This document shows positions 1 through 8,792 of a DNA stretch of 64,000 nt, piece after piece. Within the stretch, counting starts at the first letter, position 1. Each line of letters opens with the position of its first letter. The DNA lies in contig NC_011566.1 of assembly GCF_000014885.1 (NCBI RefSeq), positions 1,302,001-1,366,000 on the forward strand. The letters are read 5' to 3'. The notes under the pieces were generated by a model, which made no database searches, was not told where the DNA came from, and saw only the letters and a program-made list of their open reading frames with translations. The translations under genes and the position numbers were made by a program. This DNA is from Shewanella piezotolerans WP3 (GTDB lineage Bacteria; Pseudomonadota; Gammaproteobacteria; Enterobacterales; Shewanellaceae).

Positions 1-537
1 CGAAAGGCTTAACCACTCAACGACGCCATTGAACTTCATTAGCACATAGAGGGTTGCCGTGAGTAGTGCTACCAATGCATACAGCTCTTTCTTAAAAATA
101 AGTGGTACTTGATTACATAATATGTCGCGAATAACGCCGCCAAAAACACCAGTAACAACGCCCATGACAATCGCGATTTCTGCGCTGTAACCTAGCATTA
201 AGGTTTTTTGCGCACCAACGATTGAAAATACTGCCAGCCCAACAGCATCGATCGCCAGAAATAATCGCGATAGATAACGCATTAAAGGTGCGATCATCAC
301 GGTCAGCAGGGATGCCGCCGCAATTGCGAGCAGATAGTGGGCATTTTCAATCCATATAATTGGATAGTTACCCAAGAGCATATCGCGAAGGGTGCCACCG
401 CCAATTGCAGTAACGCAACCAATGATCACCACCCCAAATAGATCCATCTGTTTTTTTCCTGCGGCTAGGGCACCAGTCATTGCTTCCGCTAAGATACCGA
501 TGAGCCACAAAGCACTAATTACTTTTACTTCCAACAT
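1..537 (-). CDS. TRIC-type / UPF0126 membrane protein (3' end cut by window)
   Basis: The reading frame is open from an ATG at 537 down to base 1, giving 179 codons with no stop, so the C-terminus lies outside the window. The protein is very hydrophobic and shows two related halves, each with a glycine-rich turn: IGGGTLRDMLLG near residue 50 and GVFGGVIRDILC near residue 135. This repeated GGxxRD motif is diagnostic of the UPF0126 family (YadS/YicG), a bacterial relative of trimeric intracellular cation (TRIC) channels. Family members have about 205 residues and six to seven membrane helices, so roughly 25 residues are missing. It probably sits in the inner membrane as a cation channel, but substrates of bacterial members are poorly defined. 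It is transcribed away from ltaE. Confidence 0.85.
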   Translation of the reverse strand, partial: MLEVKVISALWLIGILAEAMTGALAAGKKQMDLFGVVIIGCVTAIGGGTLRDMLLGNYPIIWIENAHYLLAIAAASLLTVMIAPLMRYLSRLFLAIDAVGLAVFSIVGAQKTLMLGYSAEIAIVMGVVTGVFGGVIRDILCNQVPLIFKKELYALVALLTATLYVLMKFNGVVEWLSLS

Positions 538-883
538 AAAATGCACTAGCTAACTAAAAGGAAGCGAATTTTGCCCTCGTTTTGTCAATAAAGATAGTGA
601 TTAAATTTATTTTTACCATTAAAAAAACTAATGCTTGTTGTGTTGTTGGTTGTCAGTATGGCTAGCTATGATAAGAGGTGTGATAAGTTTCACCCTGGTT
701 TTACTTGTTGAGTGATATTAATGATGGTTGGTTATATTCATTTGCAAGGTGTTTTTTAGTGGGTGTAGGTTAAGGGCTGTTTATTTGTTGAGCTATCTAT
801 TAATTTGGTGCTGGTGCTAGCGCCATAGGCACAGTAGTATTGGCCATTGAGTACGAAACACAATATCGATAATGAGGTCAGTA
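538..883. other. Intergenic region, divergent promoters
   Basis: This gap separates two divergently transcribed genes, so it should hold a promoter for each. I see no convincing ORF, hairpin or repeat. It is AT-rich with several TTG/TGTTG runs. Confidence 0.5.
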
Positions 884-1897
884 ATGATAGATTTTCGCAG
901 TGATACCGTCACTAAACCTACCGCGGCAATGCGCGCGGCTTTTGGCGTTGCAGAGGTCGGAGACGATGTATATGGTGATGATCCAAGCGTAAATTACCTT
1001 GAAGATATGGCGGCAGAAATGTTCGGTTTTGATGGTGCATTATTTACCTCATCAGGCACGCAAGCCAATTTACTTGCCTTAATGGGTCATTGTGAGCGCG
1101 GCGACGAATACCTGTGTGGCCAACAAGCGCACAACTATAAGTTTGAAGGTGGTGGCGCAGCTGTATTAGGCAGTATTCAACCGCAGCCATTAACTAACCA
1201 AGCTGATGGCAGTATTTTACTCACCGATATTGAAGCGGCAATTAAGCCAGATGACATCCATTTTGCCCGTACTCGATTATTGAGTTTGGAAAACACTATT
1301 GGCGGTAAAGTTGTGCCACAAGGCTATTTAGCCCAAGCACAGAGTTTGGCGTTTGAGAAGGGGCTAAAAATCCATCTTGATGGCGCTCGCGTGGCTAATG
1401 CTGCAGTTGCACAGAACTTACCCATTACTGAAATCACCCAATATTTCGACTCTGTTTCTATCTGTTTATCAAAGGGGCTATGCGCACCTGTCGGCTCAAT
1501 ATTGTTAGCCGATGAGCGCTTGATCAAAAAAGCCCGTCGCTGGCGAAAAGTATTAGGTGGGGGGATGCGCCAAGCGGGAATTTTGGCCGCGGCTGCGCAG
1601 TTAGCATTGACCGATCAAGTTGAACGATTGGCAGAAGATCATGATAACGCCAGCTACTTAGCGTCACAATTGTCAGCCATTAGCTGTTTCGATGTTGATA
1701 TGTCTTTAGTGCAGACCAATATGGTATTTGCCACTGTTGTTGGCGAGATAGATATTAATGTTGTCGCTAAAGAGCTTAAGCAAAAAGGGATACTCATTAG
1801 TGCCGGGAATACGTTACGTTTAGTCACTCATGCAGATATATCTCGTACTGATATCGATAGCTTTATTCGTGAGCTTAAAGTGATCTTACAGCGATAG
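884..1897 (+). CDS. ltaE: Low-specificity L-threonine aldolase
   Basis: A PLP-dependent enzyme that splits L-threonine or L-allo-threonine into glycine and acetaldehyde in the cytoplasm. The N-terminus MIDFRSDTVTKPT matches the family start almost exactly. Residues SxCLSKGLCAPVGS hold the Schiff-base lysine, K197 when counted from 884, the same number as in E. coli LtaE. An upstream in-frame ATG at 872 would add MRSV, but GAGG at 874-877 lies 6 bases before 884, so 884 is preferred. That gives 337 aa, the normal family length. The gene appears monocistronic and is followed by a strong terminator. Its role is usually glycine supply or threonine breakdown. Confidence 0.95.
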   Translation: MIDFRSDTVTKPTAAMRAAFGVAEVGDDVYGDDPSVNYLEDMAAEMFGFDGALFTSSGTQANLLALMGHCERGDEYLCGQQAHNYKFEGGGAAVLGSIQPQPLTNQADGSILLTDIEAAIKPDDIHFARTRLLSLENTIGGKVVPQGYLAQAQSLAFEKGLKIHLDGARVANAAVAQNLPITEITQYFDSVSICLSKGLCAPVGSILLADERLIKKARRWRKVLGGGMRQAGILAAAAQLALTDQVERLAEDHDNASYLASQLSAISCFDVDMSLVQTNMVFATVVGEIDINVVAKELKQKGILISAGNTLRLVTHADISRTDIDSFIRELKVILQR

Positions 1898-1933
1898 ATA
1901 ATGCCCGTTGCTTAACGTGCAGCTCAAATAATT

Positions 1934-1962
1934 AAAAGCCCCTAATAGCGAGGGGCTTTTTG
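1934..1962 (+). terminator. Rho-independent terminator after ltaE
   Basis: A perfect stem AAAAGCCCCT / AGGGGCTTTT (1934-1943 with 1951-1960) with a 7-base loop, running into T residues. It could also serve the convergent gene at 1994-2764. Confidence 0.85.
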
Positions 1963-1993
1963 TTTGTCGATTACCTCGTAGCTTCCCGAAAGA

Positions 1994-2764
1994 TTAATGC
2001 TTATGGCCACTTTCTCCGCCTGAAAGTTTATTGCCTTCGCTGTCGTAAAAACCACTACTACCATGTTGGATAAAACCCTGATGGATCATTTTAGCGATGA
2101 AGGGATCTGACTCATTGTCGCCGACATCGGCGAAATCAATATCTTGGTAGCCTGAGATCAGCGCGCTAAACTCATCGTTGGAAAAAGGTGTTAACTCAAC
2201 TAGTTGATACTGCATGCTGCCGTTAGCATTACTAACGACAAAAGAGTGCGGTAGCGCTAATTTATCAATCCAGCTAACAACAAGCTTGTGACCTGATTGA
2301 TCTCCACTGTATTGCTGCGTGATACAGGTATCTAGCAGGTTTGTCTTGCTGATAGGTCGTTGCTGCAAGCCTTTAATCGTTGCTGGAGAGATAAGGTGGT
2401 TCAGCTGCTCGAAATTGAAGTGCATATTAAGCGAGAGGAGATCGCCTTTTCGGTAACTCACTGAGCGACGCTCATTAGGAAAATAACGGACATACTCTCC
2501 ACGGCGATCCCATAATTCAAAGCTCTGCGGATTATGCTGATAGATAAGCTGCTGTTTATTACGCAGCAAGGTAATTTCACGGTTACCGCCATTACTGTTG
2601 CTGACGACATAGCGCGCACTGAGATGTGAGGCATCGATTGTACTTTCTGTTGATTGGCATTGCGTTGCATAAACTGCTGAGCTGAAGAATTGACTGATTA
2701 AGCCACCAGCTAATAGTAGTACAGTGCGCGTCGATAATGCTATAGAGCCTAATGGGTACTGCAT
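1994..2764 (-). CDS. Exported protein of unknown function downstream of alkaline phosphatases
   Basis: I do not recognise a family. From ATG 2764 it has 256 aa. A signal peptide is visible at the N-terminus (LLLAGGLISQFFSSAVYA, cleavage expected after AVYA), so the mature protein should be periplasmic or surface-linked. The mature part is mixed alpha/beta-like with no repeats and a His-rich C-terminus (GGESGHKH). The start at 2764 is chosen because AAGGAG lies 5 bases upstream; a GTG two codons earlier would overlap that ribosome site. It follows two alkaline phosphatase genes on the same strand after a gap of about 155 bases containing a hairpin, so co-expression is possible but unproven. 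Confidence 0.7.
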   Translation of the reverse strand: MQYPLGSIALSTRTVLLLAGGLISQFFSSAVYATQCQSTESTIDASHLSARYVVSNSNGGNREITLLRNKQQLIYQHNPQSFELWDRRGEYVRYFPNERRSVSYRKGDLLSLNMHFNFEQLNHLISPATIKGLQQRPISKTNLLDTCITQQYSGDQSGHKLVVSWIDKLALPHSFVVSNANGSMQYQLVELTPFSNDEFSALISGYQDIDFADVGDNESDPFIAKMIHQGFIQHGSSGFYDSEGNKLSGGESGHKH

Positions 2765-2858
2765 GCTCACTCCTTAAAAGGGCTGAATCTTGATTTGGTT
2801 TTTGTGTTTTACTTGTGCCTAAGGCCTCTAATACTCGAAGCTAGATAATGCTAGTTAT

Positions 2859-2889
2859 AGCCACTGACTACTAACTGAGTTCAGTGGCT
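2859..2889 (-). other. Hairpin between alkaline phosphatase gene and the 1994-2764 gene
   Basis: A 9-bp perfect inverted repeat AGCCACTGA / TCAGTGGCT with a 13-base loop. On the minus strand it is not followed by a T-run, so it is either a weak terminator/attenuator or an mRNA-processing structure. It overlaps the gap just after the stop of the 2921-4555 gene. Confidence 0.35.
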
Positions 2890-2920
2890 GTCAACATCAC
2901 CTCTGTTATAGAACGCTTAG

Positions 2921-4555
2921 TTACGGCTGCATCGCTGCAGCTTTTTCTACTAAGCTTGCAGCGTGGTTCATTACGTGGAAGATGTGGTTTTGCTCAACCG
3001 TGCCTTGAACAAGGTGTGAACCAGGACCGCTGGCGAATATACCAACATCTTCACCAGCATGAGTTTCGCTGCCCAGTGGCACGAGTGCCTCTTGATGGAA
3101 ACCTGCATGTTGGGTGTCTACGTAATTCAGATCGAAGCGACCTGGCGCAGCAGCGTAGCCGTATCGCTCATCGCCACCAGTTGCTAAGCTGGCATAGCCT
3201 AAGCCGTTAGCGTAGCCAACAGTTGTGTATGGCAAGCCGTTAGAGTCTGTAGCATTCGTGATGGCAGGTAGACCATCTGAACCGTTACCTTTTACCAGAC
3301 CTAGAATTGGGTTGCCGCGGGTAGGGTAACCTGCAATGGTAAATACGTGGCTGTGGTCAGCGGTGACCATTAGTAACGTATCTTTCTCTGAGGTTTTTTC
3401 CATCGCAATGCGTACCGCTTCAGACAGCGCGATAGTGTCATGTAAAGCACGGGCAGCATTACCTGCATGGTGGGCGTGGTCGATACGACCCGCTTCAATG
3501 ATAAGCACAAATCCTTTGTCATTCTTTTGCAGAATATCAATTGATTTCGCGGTCATTTCAGCAAGAGATGGTTCACCTGTCACGCCGGTAGTGGTGCGAT
3601 CAAAGTCATATTCCATGTGAGAGGAGTTGAATAACCCTAAGGCGTGATCTGTGCTGCTTGGATCAAGTGTTAGAAAGCTGTCTCTGTCGGTCACATAAGC
3701 CGCGTTGTTGTACTTTGCTAACCATTCATCAGTTAGGTTTCGATTATCGAGGCGTTTACCTGATTTTCCTTCGGGATCTGTCATTGTGTTCGGAATAAAC
3801 GCGCGTCGACCTCCACCCATGACCACATTGAGCCCGTTACCAAAGTCAAAGTCGAGCAGTTGTGATGCGATGTCCTTACAGCCATTTGTTACTGCCTCAG
3901 CTGGCAGATCTGCATCGCTCTCCCAGTTGCGCTCAGGAGCGTGGGCATAAGTTGCTGCAGGGGTTGCATGAGTGATGCGCGCTGTAGAGACTACACCAGT
4001 TGACAACCCTGCCATTGCCGCAAGTTCAAGTGAGGTGACAAGGTTTTGCCCGGCGGTTGAAGCGCAGTTGCCACGGCTGACGCCTTCCGCTTGCGACAGC
4101 ACACCTACATCAGTTTTTACACCTGTAACCATTGCAGTCATAGTGCCCGCCGAATCCGGTGTTTGACCATCAACATTATAGGTCTTGGCTAGCCCTAAGT
4201 AAGGCAAGGTTTCAAACGATAGTGAGTTTTCTTCACCGGTTTGTCCTTTCAATTGCCCTTCTAAAATGCGTGCTGCAGTGACGGTTGATACGCCCATACC
4301 ATCGCCTACAAATAGAATAATATTCTTGGCTGCTCCAGCTTGGTTTTCAACGGTTAAGCCATCGGCTTTTGCGACTCTTGCTTGTCCGTCAATAAACCAC
4401 TGGTTAGCTGCGGTCCAGTCTTGGCCGTTGCTACCATTTCCACCATTGCTGCCATCATTTCCGTTGCTACCATCAGCGCCGTTATCACCATCGCTGCCAC
4501 AAGCTGCTAAACCAAGCATTGCTGCAATCGAAAGTACGAGTAATTTCTTGTTCAT
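2921..4555 (-). CDS. Alkaline phosphatase (PhoA superfamily), predicted lipoprotein
   Basis: A phosphomonoesterase of the alkaline phosphatase superfamily, 544 aa. The N-terminus has a lipobox (LGLAAC, Cys19), followed by a Gly/Asp/Asn/Ser collagen-like linker at residues 20-45. The catalytic domain shows VGDGMGVST (metal Asp85), PDSAGTMTA (nucleophile Ser135), GRIDHAHH, VTADHSHVF and ETHAGEDV, which supply the metal-binding Asp and His residues. All key residues are present. The start at 4555 is chosen because GGAG sits 6 bases upstream; a TTG 12 bases earlier is unlikely. It lies 77 bases after its paralogue at 4633-6138 and is probably co-transcribed. The lipid anchor suggests it is held in the outer membrane, whereas the paralogue is soluble. 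Confidence 0.93.
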   Translation of the reverse strand: MNKKLLVLSIAAMLGLAACGSDGDNGADGSNGNDGSNGGNGSNGQDWTAANQWFIDGQARVAKADGLTVENQAGAAKNIILFVGDGMGVSTVTAARILEGQLKGQTGEENSLSFETLPYLGLAKTYNVDGQTPDSAGTMTAMVTGVKTDVGVLSQAEGVSRGNCASTAGQNLVTSLELAAMAGLSTGVVSTARITHATPAATYAHAPERNWESDADLPAEAVTNGCKDIASQLLDFDFGNGLNVVMGGGRRAFIPNTMTDPEGKSGKRLDNRNLTDEWLAKYNNAAYVTDRDSFLTLDPSSTDHALGLFNSSHMEYDFDRTTTGVTGEPSLAEMTAKSIDILQKNDKGFVLIIEAGRIDHAHHAGNAARALHDTIALSEAVRIAMEKTSEKDTLLMVTADHSHVFTIAGYPTRGNPILGLVKGNGSDGLPAITNATDSNGLPYTTVGYANGLGYASLATGGDERYGYAAAPGRFDLNYVDTQHAGFHQEALVPLGSETHAGEDVGIFASGPGSHLVQGTVEQNHIFHVMNHAASLVEKAAAMQP

Positions 4556-4632
4556 TTTTAACTCCAATTGTTGGGTACTATCGCTGACATACTTAATGCG
4601 TCAACAGAAATTGATTAATGACCTTTTAGGTA

Positions 4633-6138
4633 TTAATACTTAGTACCGCCTAGCGTTTGTGCTTGGTTGATGATGTGGAAGATAACGTTCTGCTCAATAA
4701 CACCTTGGATAAGATCTGAGCCCGGGCCCGTTGCATGAAGCGTGATATCTTCACCTGCATGGGTTTCACTGCTCATAGGTACCAGTGATTGCTGCATGAA
4801 GTCTTTATCTTGGGTATCGATAGAGCTCAAATCATCACGCGTGCCAACTACGGCGCCAGGACCGTTGGTGTAACCTACTGTGGTGTATGGCTTTCCATCT
4901 TGAGCGATAGCCAAGTCGCCACCAACATTGTGGACCAAACCAAGTATTGGATTACCGCGCTTTGGGTAGCCTGCGATAGTAAATACATGGCTATGATCGG
5001 CGGTAACCATAATGAGTGTTTCATCAGGGTCGGTTGCTTCAACTGCGGCTCTTACCGCATTTGATAGCTCAACCGTGTCCATCATGGCGCGGTAAGCATT
5101 GCCTGAATGGTGTGCATGATCGATGCGACCTGACTCAACGATAAGCAGATAGCCATCTTCGTTCTTATTGAGTAGCTCAATCGATTTACTGGTCATCTCT
5201 GTCAGAGAGGGTTCACCAGCGGTATCATCAGCTCTATCAGCCTCATACTCCATATGAGAGGAGTTAAATAAACCCAACAGGTGATCAGTAGTGCTCACGT
5301 CAATGGCGTCAAAACCCGCTTTATCCCAAACGTAGGCTGAGTTGCTTAAGTTTTCAGTCCAAGCAGCCGTTAAATCGACACCATCAGAGCGGCGACCACT
5401 TTTGTTTTCACCATCGGTGACATCATTTGGAATGAAGTTACGACGACCACCGCCCAGTGCCACACTTAAAGCATCCGCTTCATCGCGCATAACGAGCTGA
5501 TAGGCGATGTCTTTACACTCATTTGCGATAGCTTCAGCTGGAAGATTGGAATCTGCTTCCCAGTTGCGCTCAGGAGACGCCGCGTAAGCAGCGGCAGGCG
5601 TTGCATGGGTGATCCGGGCAGTGCTGACAACCCCTGTTGATAGGCCTTTGGCATTAGCCAGATCAATTAAAGTAATAAGCTCGTTACCTTTAGACGATAG
5701 GCAGTTCGCACGCAGGCTATTGTCGGATACTGATAACACGCCCGCTTTAGATTTAACGCCAGTGACAATCGCTGTCATGGTGCCAGCAGAGTCTGGGGTT
5801 TGTTGGTTAGTGTTGTAGGTTTTAACCAATGCTGTTTTTGGAAACTGCTCAAAACTTAAAAAGTTTTCTTCGCCACCTTGGTTGCCTGTTTGTTGCTGCC
5901 CTTCAAAAATGCGTGCAGCGGTTAAGGTTGAAACACCCATGCCGTCACCGACAAATAAAATCACGTTTTTAGCTTTTTTAGCTGTTGTTTGTTGAGTTTT
6001 ATCGCTAACTAGCTTCGCGCTATCTTTAAACCATTGGCTATCAGTTTGATTGCTCGGCAGTACAGCTGCATTGGCTGCGATTGTAACCAGACTGCAAGAG
6101 GCTATAGCCGCTATCTTTTTGATATTAATCACTATCAT
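4633..6138 (-). CDS. Alkaline phosphatase (PhoA superfamily), periplasmic
   Basis: A second alkaline phosphatase, about 501 aa, closely related to the downstream lipoprotein paralogue: the motifs VGDGMGVST, PDSAGTMTA, GRIDHAHH, TADHSHVF and ETHAGED are all shared. It carries a cleavable signal peptide (IAAIASCSLVTIAANA before AVLPS) and no lipobox, so it should be soluble in the periplasm. The start is uncertain: ATG 6138, GTG 6141 and TTG 6147 are all in frame without a strong ribosome site; 6138 is used. A candidate Pho box lies about 86 bases upstream, which fits phosphate-starvation control of this gene and, by read-through, its paralogue. Confidence 0.92.
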   Translation of the reverse strand: MIVINIKKIAAIASCSLVTIAANAAVLPSNQTDSQWFKDSAKLVSDKTQQTTAKKAKNVILFVGDGMGVSTLTAARIFEGQQQTGNQGGEENFLSFEQFPKTALVKTYNTNQQTPDSAGTMTAIVTGVKSKAGVLSVSDNSLRANCLSSKGNELITLIDLANAKGLSTGVVSTARITHATPAAAYAASPERNWEADSNLPAEAIANECKDIAYQLVMRDEADALSVALGGGRRNFIPNDVTDGENKSGRRSDGVDLTAAWTENLSNSAYVWDKAGFDAIDVSTTDHLLGLFNSSHMEYEADRADDTAGEPSLTEMTSKSIELLNKNEDGYLLIVESGRIDHAHHSGNAYRAMMDTVELSNAVRAAVEATDPDETLIMVTADHSHVFTIAGYPKRGNPILGLVHNVGGDLAIAQDGKPYTTVGYTNGPGAVVGTRDDLSSIDTQDKDFMQQSLVPMSSETHAGEDITLHATGPGSDLIQGVIEQNVIFHIINQAQTLGGTKY

Positions 6139-6223
6139 CACCGTCAATTTGTATTATTTAAAGGAGGTTTGTTTGTGGCGCAGTGATTGTCGGGCACAAG
6201 CATGACGATATCGCGATGATTTT

Positions 6224-6241
6224 GTGTCAGTTTTATTGCTG
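6224..6241 (-). promoter_or_regulatory. Candidate Pho box (PhoB site)
   Basis: On the minus strand the 18 bases read CAGCAATAAAACTGACAC, matching 14 of 18 positions of the E. coli Pho box with its two 7-mers spaced 11 bp apart. The site lies about 86 bp upstream of the phosphatase start. The first 7-mer is weak, so this is a candidate only; the biological context supports it. Confidence 0.45.
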
Positions 6242-6408
6242 ATTAAATCCGATGCTGGCTAATACCTTTCACCTACCTTGCCGCACTGCTGCATCAACAG
6301 TGTGCAAACCAACTTATGGGGACGTCTCTTCTTCCGCTTAGCTTTTGAAATTAAGGAGGTTAATGTTTGGCCTGCTAGTTACTACTTTGTAGGTGCTTTG
6401 CGTTGCAA

Positions 6409-6696
6409 AAGCTGAGGTAAAAAATGGGCAAAACGTTGTATGCTTCGTTATAGGATTTGGATATACGACTAAATGGTCTATTTTGTTCTGTACAAAATAT
6501 GACATTCCAGCCCTCCTTGGCGGTCAGATTTAGCAGGTACGAGACTAAGGATGGTCGAAGGTAGAATAATGCAGGAGCAATTATCGAGTGCGAAGCAGGA
6601 TGGTAGAGCCGAGAATAACGATTAGCTCAAATCCCACTACTTGCCTAAAGCGTTTTGAATTCCCGCTGAATGGTCAAACTTTTAGTGCACTTGGTA
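6409..6696 (-). repeat. MITE-like element family 1, truncated copy A
   Basis: About 288 bases, strongly similar to the reverse complement of the left two thirds of the elements at 33936-34361 and 44738-45163, including shared stretches such as AATGCAGGAGCAATTATCGA and ACGACTAAATGGTCTATTTT. It retains one terminal repeat (GGTA at 6693-6696 followed by TTA) but has lost the other end, which in the full copies contains the GAGCCCCTCAG hairpin. The break is near 6409. Confidence 0.8.
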
Positions 6697-6698
6697 TT

Positions 6699-6875
6699 AA
6701 TCCTGCTCCTTCACTAATTGGTGGTCAGCTTTTGATTTGGATTGATGAAGAGGGCGCTATTTTTGCCGGTGGCCAAATGCAGAGCCAAAGTCCTGTGACT
6801 AAGTTGATTTCTGAGGTGAATTTTATGACGGCAGTAAGTCAGGGGATGTTATCTAGTTTGCTTTATCTGTATTAA
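6699..6875 (+). other. Possible gene remnant beside truncated repeat
   Basis: The frame running out of the repeat stays open to a TAA at 6873-6875 and reads like real protein (LIGGQLLIWIDEEGAIF, then GQMQSQSPVTKLISEVNF). There is no start codon or ribosome site outside the repeat. It may be the 3' end of a gene broken by the repeat. No family recognised. Confidence 0.3.
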
Positions 6876-6876
6876 T

Positions 6877-6969
6877 TTACGCTTCAGGCGTAATCACAGT
6901 ATCTTGCAAAGTGGGTAATAAACTCTCCCATGCTCCCAAGTCCGTATCGAAAAAATGGTATTCGTTCAT
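6877..6969 (-). other. Possible short gene remnant
   Basis: On the minus strand the frame from an ATG at 6969 gives 30 residues (starting MNEYHFFDTDLGAWESLLP). It remains open further upstream towards 7060, overlapping the end of the lipoprotein gene in another frame. The composition is protein-like, but there is no ribosome site. Probably the tail of a decayed gene. Confidence 0.25.
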
Positions 6970-7031
6970 GTTAATGAGCAAGGGGGCCGTCACACAGGGG
7001 CTGCGTTCATGCAGCTTAAACTTAGGGGGAC

Positions 7032-7250
7032 TTATAGCGTATCGTCTTCGCTAAGGTCATTTTTTACTGAATTAACCGCATCGCGGGATGCATGACCAAT
7101 TGCGCGGGTGGCATCACGACTTGCGTGACCAATGTCGGTAGTGACCTCTTTGGTGGTTGCACCGATTTGACGGCCAGCGTCTTTGAGTTCTGCACATGCG
7201 CTTAGTGTGCTAAGTGCAATAATCGTCATTGCAAGCGTTGATAGTTTCAT
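7032..7250 (-). CDS. Small lipoprotein with IGHASRDA repeat
   Basis: 72 aa with a clear lipoprotein signal: MKLSTLAMTIIALSTLSAC, Cys19 as the lipidated residue. The mature part is short, helical and charged and contains two copies of the octapeptide IGHASRDA at about residues 40-60, preceded by a related IGATTKEV unit. No known enzyme domain. It resembles small Lpp- or entericidin-like lipoproteins of the envelope, but that is inference. It is transcribed towards the gene scraps at 6.9 kb. Confidence 0.7.
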   Translation of the reverse strand: MKLSTLAMTIIALSTLSACAELKDAGRQIGATTKEVTTDIGHASRDATRAIGHASRDAVNSVKNDLSEDDTL

Positions 7251-7257
7251 AGCTTAA

Positions 7258-7417
7258 TACCAATCTGAGTAAGTAAGTGTTCAGAGATAGCGCAGGAAAA
7301 ACGCTTGAGAACAAGCCGGTAATTTTCGATAAGTAGTTATTATACAGGTGAAATCTCTAACGACGTTATCGAGTGTTATAACAAGCTAAGGTGAGCTGTT
7401 ATTTACTACGATTAGTA
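7258..7417. repeat. Short MITE-like element, TACCAAT ends
   Basis: About 160 bases bounded by imperfect inverted ends: ATACCAATCTGAGTAA at 7257 and TTACTACGATTAGTAT ending at 7418. It is flanked by TAA on both sides (7255-7257 and 7418-7420), matching the TWA target duplication seen with the larger elements of this window. No coding capacity. It lies directly upstream of the lipoprotein gene. Confidence 0.5.
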
Positions 7418-7436
7418 TAATACCATCTTGAAAAAT

Positions 7437-7464
7437 AATTGCTGGCACTATGCCAGCAATTATC
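7437..7464 (-). terminator. Terminator after ndh
   Basis: An 11-bp perfect stem AATTGCTGGCA / TGCCAGCAATT with a 3-base loop. On the minus strand it runs into ATTTTTC, so it ends ndh transcription. Confidence 0.8.
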
Positions 7465-7490
7465 AATTGGATCTAGTGTGCCACAGCGGA

Positions 7491-8792
7491 TTAGTGCAGC
7501 TTTAGGTGCGGGTGGATGATACGGCTAATGCCTTTAGCAAACATTAAAAGTGTCCCTTTCACTGGCCCATGCAGCTCTATTAAGTGTCTTCTATAAAGTG
7601 AGGTGTAAACGAAGCGAGCAATCTTGCCCTCTACCATCACGCCACCACCAATAAATGACATTAAGTTTCCAACAGTGTGGAATTTAGATAGGTTTACTAG
7701 TGCGCCTAAGTCTTTATAGACATAGTTATTTGATGCCGTTTTACCATTAAGCAACAACATGATGTTGTCTGCGGTCATCAATGCCATTTGTCTAGCGGAT
7801 TGGCCTCTTGGCGGCACCCAGCTACCATCTTCCTGCGGACAGGCTGCACAATCACCAATAGCAAAAATAGCTGGATCGCGAGTGGTCTGCATATTCTGCT
7901 GCACCATCACTTGATTGATATGGTTACTCTCTAGTCCACCAATCTCTTTTAAAAAGTCAGGTGCTTTTACCCCAGTAGACCAAATTACCATGTCTGATGG
8001 AATGAATTCATCTTCAGAGGTGTGTAAGCCTTCACTGGTCACTTGATTAATCCGAGTATCAGTCATCACCTTAACCCCGATTGCGGATAACTCTTTAGCG
8101 ACAGATTCTGATATCTCAGCTTTTTCTACTTTTGGCAGAATACGTTTATCTGCTTCAATTAAGGTGATCTCAAGTAGAGTGCTATCAATCTTGTAACCAA
8201 AGCCTCGCAGTTGGTCAACGGCGTGGTGCATCTCTGCTGACATTTCAACGCCCGTTGCGCCAGCGCCCACGACTGCAATTTTAATTTTTTCATCCAATTG
8301 ATGATGACTTGCATAGCGCATGAACTTATTTAGCAAAATGGTGCGGATCTCCATTGCTTGTTCAGTGCTGTCTAAAAAGACGCAGTTGTCACGTACACCA
8401 TCAATATTAAAGTCATTGGCAATACTACCAATGGCAACGACAAGGTAATCGTAATCAATACGTCGTGCTGGCAGCAGCTCTTCACCACTATCATCAGTAA
8501 TGGGGGCCAGAATAACCTGCTTAGTTTCTCTATCGATATCTGTCATTGCGCCTTGTTGGAAGTGGTAACCATGGGCAGCGGCATGACCACGATAGCTGAT
8601 CGCGTCAATGCCGATATCAAGTGCGCCAGTCGCTACTTCATGCAATAAAGGCTTCCAAACATGGCTTTCAGCACAATCGACCAGTGTTACTCTGGCCTTA
8701 CCTTTACGACCGAGTTTATGGCCCAGTTTGGTGGCAATCTCCATTCCACCAGCGCCACCACCGACGATGACAATATTTGCCATTTCATGCAT
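7491..8792 (-). CDS. ndh: Type II NADH dehydrogenase
   Basis: A single-subunit, non-proton-pumping NADH:quinone oxidoreductase at the inner face of the cytoplasmic membrane, 433 aa (E. coli Ndh has 434). The N-terminal FAD-binding Rossmann motif is IVIVGGGAGGMEIATKLG. The second, NADH-binding, motif is VVGAGATGVEMSAEM near residue 175, and the C-terminal FAD motif is FAIGDCAACP near residue 305. The C-terminal region is amphipathic, as expected for membrane association. The start at 8792 has AAGGA 10 bases upstream; ATG 8783 is an alternative. It is monocistronic with its own terminator. Confidence 0.93.
   Translation of the reverse strand: MHEMANIVIVGGGAGGMEIATKLGHKLGRKGKARVTLVDCAESHVWKPLLHEVATGALDIGIDAISYRGHAAAHGYHFQQGAMTDIDRETKQVILAPITDDSGEELLPARRIDYDYLVVAIGSIANDFNIDGVRDNCVFLDSTEQAMEIRTILLNKFMRYASHHQLDEKIKIAVVGAGATGVEMSAEMHHAVDQLRGFGYKIDSTLLEITLIEADKRILPKVEKAEISESVAKELSAIGVKVMTDTRINQVTSEGLHTSEDEFIPSDMVIWSTGVKAPDFLKEIGGLESNHINQVMVQQNMQTTRDPAIFAIGDCAACPQEDGSWVPPRGQSARQMALMTADNIMLLLNGKTASNNYVYKDLGALVNLSKFHTVGNLMSFIGGGVMVEGKIARFVYTSLYRRHLIELHGPVKGTLLMFAKGISRIIHPHLKLH

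Noticed and set aside
6588..6875. A 95-codon plus-strand ORF starting in the truncated repeat
   Set aside because: The first third is repeat sequence; only the part after 6699 looks protein-like, so it is listed as a remnant rather than a gene.
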